The notes under the pieces are model-generated. The model was not told the origin of the DNA. It was given only the letters and a program-made list of their open reading frames with translations, and ran no database searches. Below, one piece after another: positions 9,791-19,701 of a stretch of 64,000 nucleotides of DNA. The number at the start of each line of letters is the position of its first letter. The stretch's first letter is position 1. The position numbers and the translations under genes are program-made. This DNA is from Caballeronia sp. TF1N1 (GTDB taxonomy: Bacteria; Pseudomonadota; Gammaproteobacteria; Burkholderiales; Burkholderiaceae), in assembly GCF_022878925.1 (NCBI RefSeq), contig NZ_CP084626.1, positions 682,001-746,000 on the forward strand, given 5' to 3'.

Positions 9791-12529
9791 ATGAATGAAC
9801 GCTGCATGGAATCGAATTCGAGGTTCGCTCTCTCGCTGAGTCGGACCAGCGTCGCCGTGATGCTCGCCTTCGCCGCGGCGCATGCCAGGGCCGATGCAAA
9901 CACGCCGGCTCGCACGGACACTTCGTCATCGTCCGGGGTGCGGCCGGATCGGGCTCAGGCCTCGTCCGATGTTAAGGCTGCATCGAGTGGTGCGACGGTT
10001 GCATCGACGGCGTCGACCTCGACGGCATCGACCTCGACGGCATCGGCCGCATCGACCGCATCGACCGCATCAGCCGCGCCCGAGGCCGTGGAGTTCGACC
10101 CGGGCTTCCTGCGCTTTGCTGGCGCGGCGGTCATGGACGTCAGCCGCTTCGACAAGGGCAACATCGCACTGGCCGGCAATTACCGCGCCGCACTGTACGT
10201 AAACGGCGTGTGGCTTGGCATGACCGCCATCACGTTGCGCAATGTCGGCGCGCCGGATCATCGCGCGGTCCCGGTCTTCGATCGCGATCTGCTCGCGCGC
10301 GCGGGCGTCGATACCATGCGCCTGCCCGATTCCGCGTTAGCGCAACTCGACGCCGCGAACAGCACGGGCGGCGTGGCGCTGCCGGACCTGATCCCGCAGG
10401 CGACGGCCACCTTCGACATGGGCGAACAGCGCCTCGACGTGAGCGTGCCGCAAGCGATGATGAGCCGCAACGCGCGCGGCTGGGTCGATCCGAAGCTGTG
10501 GGACGAAGGCGTGCCAGCCGCGACCTTGCAGTACAACGCCAACGTGTATCGCTCGGATGGCGGCGGCGTGTCGAACACTCAGGGTTATCTGGGCGTGACG
10601 GCGGGTCTCAACTTCGACGCCTGGCGTTTTCGCTACAACGGCAACGTCACGACATCGTCGTTTGGCGGCACGCATGCACAGAGCCTGCAGACGAATGTGC
10701 AGCGCTCGCTGATTCCGCTCAAGAGCCAGTTGACGCTCGGCGACTCCTACACCGACGGCTCGATCTTCGATTCGTTCGGCGTGCGCGGCGTGCAACTCGC
10801 AACCGACGACCGCATGTACCCGGAATCGCAGCGCGGCTATGCGCCGATCGTGCGGGGTATCGCCAATACCAACGCGAACGTTCAGGTTAAGCAAAACGGC
10901 AATCTCATCTACGAGACGACGGTCGCGCCGGGTCCTTTCGAGATCAACGATCTCTACCCGACCGGCTACGGCGGCGACCTGCAGGTGATCGTCACCGAAG
11001 CGGACGGCAGCCAGCACGTTGCATCCGTGCCGTATGCCGCGCCCGTGAATTCGCTGCGCGAGGGGCGTTGGCGCTTGAACGTGGCAGCGGGCCAGTATCG
11101 CAATTCGAGCGAATCGGGCCATCCGTATGTCGTGCAGGCCGGTGTGCAGCACGGCGTGAACAACCTGGTCACGCTATATGGCGGCTCGATCGTCGCCGAA
11201 GACTACATTTCGGCGGCGCTCGGCGCGTCGCTCAACACGTCGGTCGGTGCATTCGCCTTCGACGCGACGCAAGCCAATGCGAATCTGCCGAAATCCGGCA
11301 GCCGGAGCGGACAGAGCCTTCGCCTTTCGTTCTCGCGCAGCTTCACGCCGACGAACACCGACGTCACGCTCGCGGCGTACCGCTATTCGACGAGCGGCTT
11401 CCTCGGGTTCCGCGACGCCATGAACCTGCGCGACCTCGAGTCGAAGGGCACCGCGTTCATGAGCAACGGCATCCAGAAAGGTCGCCTGCAGCTCACGCTC
11501 AACCAGAACCTCGACAAGTGGGGCTCCATTTACGCATCGGGCTACACGCAGAACTACTGGAACAAGCATGGCAACGATACCGCGTTCCAGGTCGGCTACA
11601 ACACGAACGTCGGGCGCGTCGGCGTGGGGGTTTCGGCTTCGCGCGAACTCGACACGTCAACCGCGAACTGGGACAACCGCGTGATGCTCACGCTGAGCGT
11701 TCCCCTCGATCTGGGCACGAACATCGCCAATTCGACGACGAGCTTCTCGCACGACTCGCGCGACAACACGAACCAGATTCAGGAAACCTTCACGGGCACG
11801 CTAGGCAAGGACTATGAGATGAACTACGGCGTGAGCGCGGGCCACACATCGGGTGATCCCGGCAGCCACAGCGACAGCCTTAGCGCCAACGTCGGCTATT
11901 TCTCACCTGTCGCGCAGTTGCGCGCGAATGTTGGCCGCGCCAACGGATACACGCAGGCAGGCGCGGGTGCGTCCGGTTCCGTGGTCGCGTACGGGGGCGG
12001 TCTGGTCTTGTCACCGCAAAGCGGCGACACGTTGGCGATTGTCGAGGCGAACGATGCCGCCGGAGCGCGCATTGCCAGTTCGCCCGGCGTGCGTCTGAAC
12101 GGCGCCGGCCGCGCGGCCGTGGCGGGCATGCAGCCGTATTCGCAGAACGCGGTGGAGATCGACACCAAGGGCTTGCCGATGGGCGTGCAGCTCAAGACCA
12201 CCGAGCAGCACTTTGCACCAACGGCCGGCGCGGTGTCGCTCGTGAAGTTCGATACCGAAGACCGAGGCCGCGCAATCGTCTTGCGCTTGCGTCGTCTGAA
12301 CGGCGAGCCGGTGCCGTTCGGCGCGGACGTGCTGGATGCGAGCGGCGAATCCGTTGGCGCCGTGACGCAGGGCAGCCGCGCGATGTTGTATAGCAAGGCC
12401 GCGAGTGGCGATCTGATCGCCCGTTGGGGCTCGGCGGCCGATCAGAGTTGCAAGGTGCATTACGCGTTGCCCGAAGCCGACGGGAGCCGGGCGGCATCGA
12501 CTGCCTTCGCGGATGCAGCCTGCAACTAA
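9791..12529 (+). CDS. Outer membrane fimbrial usher (FimD/PapC family)
   Basis: A 912-residue outer membrane usher that receives chaperone-pilin complexes, polymerises subunits and exports the fibre. Order: signal peptide near MESNSRFALSLSRTSVAVML; an unusual low-complexity Ala/Ser/Thr linker encoded by short repeats at about 9998-10078; then the usher N-domain beginning VEFDPGFLRFAG and containing AALYVNGVWLG. The large barrel and plug follow (PIVRGIANTNANVQVKQNG is the classical plug motif), and the C-terminal domains end in two Cys (QSCKVHY and ADAACN) as in FimD. Start 9791 or 9806 is uncertain. Family identity is very sure; the linker is atypical. Confidence 0.93.
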   Translation: MNERCMESNSRFALSLSRTSVAVMLAFAAAHARADANTPARTDTSSSSGVRPDRAQASSDVKAASSGATVASTASTSTASTSTASAASTASTASAAPEAVEFDPGFLRFAGAAVMDVSRFDKGNIALAGNYRAALYVNGVWLGMTAITLRNVGAPDHRAVPVFDRDLLARAGVDTMRLPDSALAQLDAANSTGGVALPDLIPQATATFDMGEQRLDVSVPQAMMSRNARGWVDPKLWDEGVPAATLQYNANVYRSDGGGVSNTQGYLGVTAGLNFDAWRFRYNGNVTTSSFGGTHAQSLQTNVQRSLIPLKSQLTLGDSYTDGSIFDSFGVRGVQLATDDRMYPESQRGYAPIVRGIANTNANVQVKQNGNLIYETTVAPGPFEINDLYPTGYGGDLQVIVTEADGSQHVASVPYAAPVNSLREGRWRLNVAAGQYRNSSESGHPYVVQAGVQHGVNNLVTLYGGSIVAEDYISAALGASLNTSVGAFAFDATQANANLPKSGSRSGQSLRLSFSRSFTPTNTDVTLAAYRYSTSGFLGFRDAMNLRDLESKGTAFMSNGIQKGRLQLTLNQNLDKWGSIYASGYTQNYWNKHGNDTAFQVGYNTNVGRVGVGVSASRELDTSTANWDNRVMLTLSVPLDLGTNIANSTTSFSHDSRDNTNQIQETFTGTLGKDYEMNYGVSAGHTSGDPGSHSDSLSANVGYFSPVAQLRANVGRANGYTQAGAGASGSVVAYGGGLVLSPQSGDTLAIVEANDAAGARIASSPGVRLNGAGRAAVAGMQPYSQNAVEIDTKGLPMGVQLKTTEQHFAPTAGAVSLVKFDTEDRGRAIVLRLRRLNGEPVPFGADVLDASGESVGAVTQGSRAMLYSKAASGDLIARWGSAADQSCKVHYALPEADGSRAASTAFADAACN

Positions 12530-12602
12530 GCCGATATCTCCACGACATGAATCTGCAATCGACAAAGACCCGCACGAGCGGCGGCAACATGAACACGTTT
12601 GA

Positions 12603-13139
12603 ATGACTATGCGCACACTTGGATCACTTCTGGCTAATCTCGCCGTCACCATCGCCGTCACCGCGACCGGTTCGGCATTCGGAGCGGATGCCACGCTCAA
12701 CTTCACCGGCACCATCGTGCCCCCGTCCTGCACGGTGGACACCGCTTCGGCGAATCAGACGATCAATCTGGGCAGCGCCAATATCCTCGACTTTCCGAGC
12801 GTGGGATCGACGATGAATCCCACGGCGTTCAGCCTGAAGCTGACCAACTGCACGCCGGGCACCACGGTATCGATGGCCGTATCGGGCCAGTCGGACACCG
12901 TTCCGAGTGTGCTCAAGAACACCGGCACCGCGACGCAGACCGGCGTGCAACTGCTGCAGGCGAGCAGTGCGGGCGCGACCACCGGTACGGTCGTCACGCT
13001 CGGCAACACGTCCAATCGGGGCCAAGTGGACGCGACCAACGCCATGACCATTCCGATGGTGGCGCAGTTCTATCGTCTTGGAACGATGACAGCGGGCACG
13101 GTGACGACCTCCGCGACGGTCAACTTCACCTACAACTGA
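12603..13139 (+). CDS. Fimbrial minor subunit (type 1 pilin-like)
   Basis: A 178-residue exported pilin. The signal peptide ends near GSAFGA. The donor strand is ATLNFTGTIVPPSCTV, and the disulfide Cys fall in PPSCTV and LTNCTP. The C-terminus TTSATVNFTYN shows the beta-zipper. GTIVPPSCTVD resembles tip or adaptor subunits (FimF/FimG/PapE group) more than shaft pilins. It lies between usher and adhesin, where adaptor pilins usually are. ATG 12603 or 12609 could start it. Confidence 0.85.
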   Translation: MTMRTLGSLLANLAVTIAVTATGSAFGADATLNFTGTIVPPSCTVDTASANQTINLGSANILDFPSVGSTMNPTAFSLKLTNCTPGTTVSMAVSGQSDTVPSVLKNTGTATQTGVQLLQASSAGATTGTVVTLGNTSNRGQVDATNAMTIPMVAQFYRLGTMTAGTVTTSATVNFTYN

Positions 13140-13178
13140 CGCGCGCGTGACTTCGACACCCTTTGACGGAATAGCGAT

Positions 13179-14249
13179 ATGAAAGGCATCGGATTTGCCC
13201 GGCTGCGACGATATGCTTGGATCATCTTGTCGAGCGCGCTGGTTTTGACAGGCGGCATGCAGGACGCATGGGCCGACGCTTGCACGGGCGGAGGTCAGAG
13301 TGTGCAGGCCATTCTCCCCGCGACGATTTCGGTGCCGCGCGACTTGCCGGTGGGCGCCATTCTGGCGCCCTGGAGCATCACGTCGATGGTCAACTACGTG
13401 TGCACCATGTCGACGACATCCGGTTCCGGCATGTATTCGAAGTTGAATGTCGCATGGCCGAAAAGCAGCGTGACGATTGCGAGCACACCGGGTCCAGGTC
13501 TCGCGTCCTATACGGTCTTGCAGACCAATGTGCCCGGCGTTGGCATGGCCATCGCGTTCGACGGCGAGCCGAGTTCGTGTGGCGGTGTGGATTGGCTCGA
13601 CGTGGTGTCGCCCTCCGTGCGGGCGCCCTACGTGGGCTGGACCTGTACCGCCGTTGGCTCCAACCTCAAAAACTATGGGCGTTGGGCAGTTGCGCTCGTG
13701 AAGACAGGCGTTGTGAGCGCGGCGGGTGTGCTGGGCGCGCAGACGCTGGCGAGCTCCAGCTCCATGATCAATTTTGTCCCGGACAGCCCGGGCACCACGC
13801 CTTTTTATCTGATCGTCCCGGCGGTGACGGTCGTCCCGCTTACCTGCCAGACCCCCGATGTGCCGGTGCCGCTCGGCACCCATTTTCCGGTGGAGATGGC
13901 GTCTGTCGGTGCGACTACCGCGGCGGTCCCGTTCAACATCAGCCTCAACAATTGTCCCTCGGGAATGAATGGCGTCCTGTATGAAATCGATCCCACGACC
14001 AGTGTGCTTAACAGTTCGCAATCCGTCGTGGCGCTCAATGGCTCGTCGTCGGCCACGGGCGTGGGCGTGCAACTACTGGATGGCTCCGGCGCGGTGTTTC
14101 CGCTGAGCACGACCAAGGCATTCTCCGGCTACAACAGTTCCACGGGTGGCAGCTATGTCATCCCGATGAAGGCGCGTTACTACCGAACCGGTACCGTGAC
14201 GCCCGGTCCGGCGAACACGTCGATGATTCTCACCATGACCTATCAATAG
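13179..14249 (+). CDS. Fimbrial tip adhesin, two-domain (FimH-like architecture)
   Basis: A 356-residue exported protein. The signal peptide ends near DAWA. A Cys-containing N-terminal receptor-binding type region covers about 35-215 (Cys in DACTGG, YVCTM, SSCGGVDW and GWTCTAV). A C-terminal pilin domain begins about TCQTPDVPVPLGTHFP, has the second Cys in LNNCPSG, and ends SMILTMTYQ. The two-domain plan and the last position in the operon support a tip adhesin. The N-terminal domain is not recognised, so the receptor is unknown. A terminator shared with metG follows. Confidence 0.82.
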   Translation: MKGIGFARLRRYAWIILSSALVLTGGMQDAWADACTGGGQSVQAILPATISVPRDLPVGAILAPWSITSMVNYVCTMSTTSGSGMYSKLNVAWPKSSVTIASTPGPGLASYTVLQTNVPGVGMAIAFDGEPSSCGGVDWLDVVSPSVRAPYVGWTCTAVGSNLKNYGRWAVALVKTGVVSAAGVLGAQTLASSSSMINFVPDSPGTTPFYLIVPAVTVVPLTCQTPDVPVPLGTHFPVEMASVGATTAAVPFNISLNNCPSGMNGVLYEIDPTTSVLNSSQSVVALNGSSSATGVGVQLLDGSGAVFPLSTTKAFSGYNSSTGGSYVIPMKARYYRTGTVTPGPANTSMILTMTYQ

Positions 14250-14297
14250 GCATCGCCGGGCAGCGCTGCTCAGGTTGCTTGCCACGGACAGACGTCC

Positions 14298-14335
14298 GAA
14301 AAAAAACGCCCCTCAAGAGGGGCGTTCCTGTTTCG
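14298..14335. terminator. Bidirectional terminator between adhesin gene and metG
   Basis: Perfect stem AACGCCCCTC (14305-14314) / GAGGGGCGTT (14317-14326) with a 2-nt AA centre. It is preceded by a run of A (a T run for the minus strand), making a strong terminator for metG, and followed by a weaker T-rich tail for the fimbrial operon. Confidence 0.85.
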
Positions 14336-14352
14336 AGCGTCGCGGTTGTCGT

Positions 14353-16509
14353 TCAGCGCACCCGCATTCCCGGCGTGGCCCCGCCATGCGGTTCGAGAAT
14401 ATAGAGCCCCGGCTCCTTCTTCTCGTCGGCAGCGGACGCCGCCAGCACCATGCCTTCCGACAGGCCGAACTTCATCTTGCGCGGCGCGAGATTGGCGACC
14501 ATCACGGTCAGCTTGCCGATCAGATCCTGCGGCTGATAAGCCGAACGAATACCCGAGAACACATTGCGCGTTTTCTCTTCGCCGATATCGAGCGTCAGTT
14601 GCAAGAGCTTGTCGGAGCCTTCGACCGTTTTGCAATCGACGATCTTCGCGATACGCAGATCGATTTTCGAGAAGTCGTCGATGGAGATGACGCCTGGCGT
14701 CTCTTCGTTCGCTTGCTTCTTGGCGGGCGCCGCGCTCTTAGCCGCACTCGCACTTGTAGCAGCGGCAGAAGCAGCGGCCGCTTCCGGCGCTGCCTGCAAC
14801 GACTCGCGATTCGCCGCGAGCAAGGCCTCGATCTGCTTCGGGTCGACGCGCGTGGTCAGATGCTTGTACGCGTTCACGGCATTGGCCGACGACAGCGGCT
14901 TGTGCGCGTCCGTCCAGACGAGCGGTGCGATGCCGAGGAACGCCTCGACCGCTTCGATCAGCTTCGGCAACACCGGCTTCAGCGCAAGCGACAACAGGCG
15001 GAACGCCTCCAGACTCACGCTGCAAGTCTCGTGCAACGCGACCGAGTTGGCCGGGTCCTTCGCCTGTTCCCAGGGCTTCGCGGTATCGACGTAGCCGTTG
15101 ACGGTATCGGCGAGATCCATGGTCGTGCGCAGCGCGCGGCCGTATTCGCGCGACTCGTAGAAGCCCGCAATCTGCGGAATCGCGGCGCGCAGTTGCGCAA
15201 GCAGCGGATGCTGCATCGCGCTGTCCTGCACGCGGCCGTCGAAGCGCTTCAGAAGAAAGCCCGCCGCGCGGCTCGCGATATTCACGTATTTGCCGACGAG
15301 ATCGCTGTTCACGCGCGCCTGGAAGTCTTCCAGGTTGAGGTCGATGTCTTCCATCGTGCTGTTCAGCTTGGCCGCGAAGTAGTAGCGCAGCCATTCCGGA
15401 TTGATGCCGGTATCGATCACGCTTTGCGCCGTGATGAACGTGCCACGCGACTTCGACATCTTCGCGCCGTCGACGGTAAGAAAGCCGTGCGCGAACACGT
15501 TCGTCGGCGTGCGATGACCGGAGTATTCGAGCATCGCGGGCCAGAAGAGCGTGTGGAAATACAGAATGTCCTTGCCGATGAAGTGGTACTGCTCGGTCTT
15601 CGAACCGGGCTTCACCCATTCATCGAAATTCAGGCCGATACGGTCCGCGAGATTCTTGAAGCTTGCGTAATAGCCGACCGGGGCGTCGACCCAGACGTAG
15701 AAGTACTTGCCCGGCGCACCGGGGATTTCAAAGCCGAAGTAGGGCGCGTCGCGCGAGATGTCCCAGTCGGCGAGCTTGGCCTCGCCCTTGTCGCCGAGCC
15801 ATTCGCGCATCTTGTTCGTGGCTTCGGGCTGCGCGAGTCCGCCGACCCAGCCGCGCAGGAAGTCTTCGCAACGCGGGTCCGACAGGCGGAAGAAATAATG
15901 CGTGGAAATCTTGCGGATGGGCGTCGCGCCCGACACCACCGAATACGGGTTGATGAGTTCGGTGGGCTGATAAGTCGAGCCGCAAACCTCGCAATTGTCG
16001 CCGTACTGGTCCTTCGCGCCGCACTTCGGGCACTGGCCCTTGATGAAGCGGTCCGGCAGGAACATTTCCTTGACCGGATCGTAGGCCTGCTCGATGTCGC
16101 GCGCGTCGATCAATCCCGCTTCCTGGAGCGCGGCGTAGATGGCGTTGCAAAGGACGCGGTTTTCCTCGGCATCGGTCGAATAATAGTTGTCGAAGGAAAT
16201 GCCGAAGCTGTCGAAGTCGCGCTTGTGCTCTTTCCAAACGCGTTCGATCAGCGCTTTCGGCGTGATGCCTTCTTTTTCGGCGCGCAGCATGATGGGCGTG
16301 CCGTGGGTATCGTCGGCGCCGACGTAGTAGACCTCGTGGCCATGCATGCGCAGCGTCCGAACCCAGATGTCCGTCTGAATGTATTCGACCATATGGCCGA
16401 TATGAATCTGACCGTTCGCATACGGCAACGCGGACGTGACGAGGATCTGGCGAGCGCCGTTCTTGACGGCGGGCGCGGCGGTGGCGATGGCTGAAATCGG
16501 TGCTGACAT
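14353..16509 (-). CDS. metG: Methionyl-tRNA synthetase
   Basis: Charges tRNA(Met) with methionine. The 718-residue product has the class I signature [10 protein letters not shown] (HIGH), a zinc knuckle with [18 protein letters not shown], and the KMSKS loop [10 protein letters not shown]. An anticodon-binding domain follows, then an Ala-rich linker and the C-terminal EMAP/Trbp111-like tRNA-binding domain ([16 protein letters not shown] to the end), giving the long dimeric form. The start is ATG 16509 ([18 protein letters not shown]); the frame runs further upstream to 16554, but MSAPIS fits the family. It is monocistronic, with a terminator immediately downstream. Confidence 0.97.
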   Translation of the reverse strand: MSAPISAIATAAPAVKNGARQILVTSALPYANGQIHIGHMVEYIQTDIWVRTLRMHGHEVYYVGADDTHGTPIMLRAEKEGITPKALIERVWKEHKRDFDSFGISFDNYYSTDAEENRVLCNAIYAALQEAGLIDARDIEQAYDPVKEMFLPDRFIKGQCPKCGAKDQYGDNCEVCGSTYQPTELINPYSVVSGATPIRKISTHYFFRLSDPRCEDFLRGWVGGLAQPEATNKMREWLGDKGEAKLADWDISRDAPYFGFEIPGAPGKYFYVWVDAPVGYYASFKNLADRIGLNFDEWVKPGSKTEQYHFIGKDILYFHTLFWPAMLEYSGHRTPTNVFAHGFLTVDGAKMSKSRGTFITAQSVIDTGINPEWLRYYFAAKLNSTMEDIDLNLEDFQARVNSDLVGKYVNIASRAAGFLLKRFDGRVQDSAMQHPLLAQLRAAIPQIAGFYESREYGRALRTTMDLADTVNGYVDTAKPWEQAKDPANSVALHETCSVSLEAFRLLSLALKPVLPKLIEAVEAFLGIAPLVWTDAHKPLSSANAVNAYKHLTTRVDPKQIEALLAANRESLQAAPEAAAASAAATSASAAKSAAPAKKQANEETPGVISIDDFSKIDLRIAKIVDCKTVEGSDKLLQLTLDIGEEKTRNVFSGIRSAYQPQDLIGKLTVMVANLAPRKMKFGLSEGMVLAASAADEKKEPGLYILEPHGGATPGMRVR

Positions 16510-16836
16510 AAGGCGCGGCCCGGAGGAAATGCAGAAGTTGATCGAAGAACGCAAAAAAAGCGATTTTCGATTTTAGCAGGGAGGGGAAGGAAGACGGGGA
16601 GGCGGGGAGACTTGGGCGCGGCAGCCGAAAACCATCGCACCAAAAAAAACCGGGGTCCAAAACCGGGCCCCGGAGCAACAACGACAAGAGGAGAATGGCA
16701 GGTGGCGGCCTCGCCGCGCGCCTACCGTAAAGACAGACACGCGCCGTGCGCCCAAGTTTCAAATTTTTTTCAGGCGGCTTCGCGCGCTTTGCCACGCTGC
16801 GCCGGCATCTGCCGATTCTCCTTATAAATCAGAAAT
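16510..16836. other. Intergenic region metG / OmpA-like gene
   Basis: 327 nt containing the terminator of the minus-strand lipoprotein gene at 16642-16673 and the upstream region of metG. No further gene with a credible start or composition was seen. Confidence 0.5.
16642..16673 (-). terminator. Terminator of the OmpA-like lipoprotein gene
   Basis: Reading the minus strand, CCGGGG (16673-16668) pairs with CCCCGG (16655-16650) and is followed by eight T residues. Confidence 0.8.
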
Positions 16837-17493
16837 TTATTGCACTTGGCCCGGCTGTGCCGTCGCGCGCAGGTAAATTTCCACGCGACGATTTTGCGCG
16901 CGGCCTGCTTCGGTCGAGTTGTCGGCGATCGGCTGGTTCTGTCCCATGCCCTGCGACGAGAGACGCTGACCGGCGACACCGTGCGTGGCGATATAGGAAG
17001 CCACGCTTTGCGCGCGATTCTGCGACAGCGTCTGGTTGTAAGCCGCCGTGCCGGTGTTATCCGTATGGCCGATCACGTTGGCGATCAACTCCGGATGCTG
17101 CTGCAACGTTTGCGTGACGGAGTTCAGAACCGGATCGAACGTCGGCTTGATCGCGTAGCTGTTGGTGTCGAAAGAAATCGAGTTCGGTATGTTGACCTTG
17201 AGCGATCCGTCTTGCTGCTCGGTCACCTGCGTGCCGGTGCCCTTCGAGTCGCCGGAAATCTTGTTGCGAATGGCTTGCCAGTTGTAGCCGGTCACACCGC
17301 CGACAGCCGCGCCTGCAGCCGCGCCGATTGCCGCGCCCTTGCCGCCGCCGAAAATCGCACCGAGGCCAGCGCCGGTCGCGGCCCCGACGCCCGTGCCGAC
17401 CGCCGCATTGTTACCCTGCTCCGTCGCGCAGCCCGCGACCAGTGCGCCAGCAACGACGAAAACCGACAAACGGGTCATCAACTTCAACTTCAT
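16837..17493 (-). CDS. OmpA-family peptidoglycan-binding lipoprotein with glycine-zipper domain
   Basis: A 218-residue envelope lipoprotein. The lipobox LVAGC makes Cys22 the expected lipidated residue. A glycine zipper follows (about residues 30-72, repeated GxxxG as in GVGAATGAGLGAIFGGGKG), then an OmpA C-terminal domain containing VIGHTDNTGTAAYNQTLSQN and NRRVEIYLR, the diaminopimelate-binding fold that anchors the outer membrane to the wall. Closest in layout to the YiaD/Pal-like family. A strong AAGGAG ribosome site precedes the ATG. It is divergent from apbC and followed by its own terminator. Confidence 0.9.
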   Translation of the reverse strand: MKLKLMTRLSVFVVAGALVAGCATEQGNNAAVGTGVGAATGAGLGAIFGGGKGAAIGAAAGAAVGGVTGYNWQAIRNKISGDSKGTGTQVTEQQDGSLKVNIPNSISFDTNSYAIKPTFDPVLNSVTQTLQQHPELIANVIGHTDNTGTAAYNQTLSQNRAQSVASYIATHGVAGQRLSSQGMGQNQPIADNSTEAGRAQNRRVEIYLRATAQPGQVQ

Positions 17494-17760
17494 GTTTGAT
17501 CTCCTTGAATCAACGAGCGATTCGGCGCGCCGCGCCGACAGTACGTAAGGGTCTTCGGACGTGCGTCCGGACGAACCTCTACAATTATGAGAAATGAGAG
17601 CGCGTCAGTCGCCAGTGGCGATGCATCCCCGGAAACAATTACCGCGCGCAATAGTGCAATGCGCGGGGACGCGGCGCAACGGCTCTAACAATTACTTTCA
17701 CTTTCCTCAGTTTGTTGCAATGCGCCGTCGCATCAGCACAAACCATTCCATGGAGTTGCA
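17494..17760. promoter_or_regulatory. Divergent promoter region, OmpA-like lipoprotein / apbC
   Basis: 267 nt between two divergent genes, so it must carry two promoters. The half next to apbC (about 17680-17760) is less G+C-rich. No operator-like palindrome was identified beyond the generic GGCGCGCCGCGCC stretch near 17523-17537. Confidence 0.4.
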
Positions 17761-18849
17761 ATGAGTATCGACCGCGCGAAGATCGACGCCGCACTAGCCA
17801 CACTGACCGATCCGAACACCAGCCGCAAGTTCGTCGATACCAAAAGTATCCGCAACGTTTCGCTACAAAACGGCACGGTCTCGGTGAGCGTCGTACTGGG
17901 CTATCCGGCGCGTACGCAGTTCGCGGCCACGGCCAAACTGGTCGAGGATGCGTTGCGTGCGGTTCCCGGCGTGGAAGACGTCGTCGTCGATGTGTCCTCG
18001 CAAGTCGTCGCGCACGCGGTACAGCGCGGCGTGAAGCTGCTGCCGAACGTCAAGAACATCATCGCGGTGGCGTCGGGCAAGGGCGGCGTCGGCAAGAGCA
18101 CGACAGCCGCGAATCTCGCGCTCGCGCTGGCGGCGGAAGGTGCCAATGTCGGCATGCTCGACGCGGACATCTACGGCCCGTCCTTGCCGATGATGCTCGG
18201 CATCTCCGGCCGGCCCGAGTCGCCCGACAACCAGTCGATGAATCCGCTGATCGGTCATGGCATTCAGGCGAATTCCATCGGCTTTCTGATCGAGCAGGAC
18301 AACCCGATGGTCTGGCGCGGCCCGATGGTCACCTCCGCGCTCGAACAACTGCTGCGTCAGACCAACTGGAAAGACCTGGATTATCTCGTCGTCGACATGC
18401 CGCCGGGCACGGGCGACATTCAGTTGACGCTCTCGCAGAAAGTGCCGGTGACGGGCGCGGTGATCGTCACCACGCCGCAGGACATCGCGCTGCTCGACGC
18501 CAAGAAGGGCCTCAAGATGTTCGAGAAGGTCGGCATTCCCATTCTCGGCATCGTCGAGAACATGAGCACGCATATCTGCTCGAATTGCGGGCACGAGGAG
18601 CATATCTTCGGCGCGGGCGGCGGCGAGCGCATGGCGAAGGAATACGGCGTCGAGATTCTCGGCCAGTTGCCGCTCGATATCGCGATTCGAGAACGCACCG
18701 ATGCCGGTCAGCCGACAGTCGTTTCGCAGCCGGAAAGCCGGATTGCCGAGACGTATCGCGCGATTGCGCGGCGCGTGGCGATTGCCATTGCCGATCGTCA
18801 GCGCGACATGACGTCGAAGTTTCCGAGCATCGTCGTGCAGAACACTTGA
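17761..18849 (+). CDS. apbC: Iron-sulfur cluster carrier protein (Mrp/ApbC P-loop ATPase)
   Basis: A 362-residue cytoplasmic Fe-S carrier of the Mrp/NBP35 group. It has an N-terminal MIP18/DUF59-like domain (about 1-90), then the deviant Walker A SGKGGVGKSTTAANLALALA, a Walker B region with DYLVVDMPPGTGD, and a CxxC pair in HICSNCGHEE that bridges the cluster at the dimer interface. It stands alone between lipoprotein genes; the next gene starts 120 nt downstream. Confidence 0.95.
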   Translation: MSIDRAKIDAALATLTDPNTSRKFVDTKSIRNVSLQNGTVSVSVVLGYPARTQFAATAKLVEDALRAVPGVEDVVVDVSSQVVAHAVQRGVKLLPNVKNIIAVASGKGGVGKSTTAANLALALAAEGANVGMLDADIYGPSLPMMLGISGRPESPDNQSMNPLIGHGIQANSIGFLIEQDNPMVWRGPMVTSALEQLLRQTNWKDLDYLVVDMPPGTGDIQLTLSQKVPVTGAVIVTTPQDIALLDAKKGLKMFEKVGIPILGIVENMSTHICSNCGHEEHIFGAGGGERMAKEYGVEILGQLPLDIAIRERTDAGQPTVVSQPESRIAETYRAIARRVAIAIADRQRDMTSKFPSIVVQNT

Positions 18850-18969
18850 TGTGGCGCGCTTGGACGCGTTTCGCCGAAGCCTTGTGCGGTGCGGCTCGCG
18901 GTATCATGTCGCCTGCTATGGGCGGCCGCGCGGATGCACCGGGTGTCGGCGGGCCGCCGAGAGGATCGC

Positions 18970-19509
18970 ATGAGACATAGATTCGACGGAAGGGCGGCGC
19001 ACGCCGGACTTGCTTCGGCGCTCGTCGCCTGTAGTGTTCTCGTGAGCGGCTGCGGCATCATCTTCCAGAATCACGAGAAACGCGCCGACGCGGTGCTTCA
19101 GCCGACGCCTGGCAACGCGGCGCGCGGCACCATCACGCTGATCGAGCGCGCGGACGGCGTTCAGGTGTCGTATAGCCTGATCGACATGGCGCCCGACAGC
19201 GATCACGCGCTGCAGGTTCACGAGCGCGGCGACTGCATCGCCATGGACGATCAGGACGCAAGCCCGGTCTTCGCGCTGCCGGCGGAGCGCAAGCGCGCCA
19301 CCGCGCGTCTCGAAGGCGAACTCGGCAACATTCACGCGGATTCCACCGGATCGGCCACGGGCTTTTTCGTGGCGACGGACGTGTCGCTCGACGGCGTGCG
19401 CTCGGTCATCTCACGCGCTATCGTGCTGCATCGCGAAGCCACCGATCCCTACGCCGCCAGTCCGCACAACGTGGGACCGGCGCTCGCATGCGGCGTCATC
19501 CGGCGCTGA
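18970..19509 (+). CDS. Degenerate Cu/Zn superoxide dismutase-like lipoprotein
   Basis: A 179-residue protein with a lipobox (VSGC, Cys28) and a SodC-like beta-barrel core (RGTITLIERADGVQVSYSL, GELGNIHADSTGSATG, RAIVLHREATD, ALACGVI). The structural disulfide Cys are present (Cys89, Cys174), as are copper-ligand equivalents His84 and His154. The first His of the HxH copper motif is Gln (LQVHERGDC, Gln82), and the whole zinc loop with its His/Asp ligands is missing between Cys89 and about residue 118. Catalytic dismutase activity is therefore doubtful; it may be a copper-only or structural relative. Start 18970 has GAGAGGA at a good distance. Confidence 0.82.
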   Translation: MRHRFDGRAAHAGLASALVACSVLVSGCGIIFQNHEKRADAVLQPTPGNAARGTITLIERADGVQVSYSLIDMAPDSDHALQVHERGDCIAMDDQDASPVFALPAERKRATARLEGELGNIHADSTGSATGFFVATDVSLDGVRSVISRAIVLHREATDPYAASPHNVGPALACGVIRR

Positions 19510-19701
19510 TCGATGAAGACGCCGCGAGTATCATCCGAATGGTCGATCACGGTCGAGCGTCGCCGATACGACGCGTCGTTCGCGTAAAATACGCGCTTTC
19601 CGTTTGGCCGCAGCGCGCGACAAAATCGCTGCCGCCATGCCCCGTTTCACCGCAGGCGTCCGGTCGCATGACCGCGAGCCGCAACGCTGGGTAGCGTCCC
19701 T

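Noticed and set aside
14275..16494. A 739-codon open frame antisense to metG
   Set aside because: Same shadow pattern (Arg/Asp/Val-rich, no motif). metG matches its family end to end.
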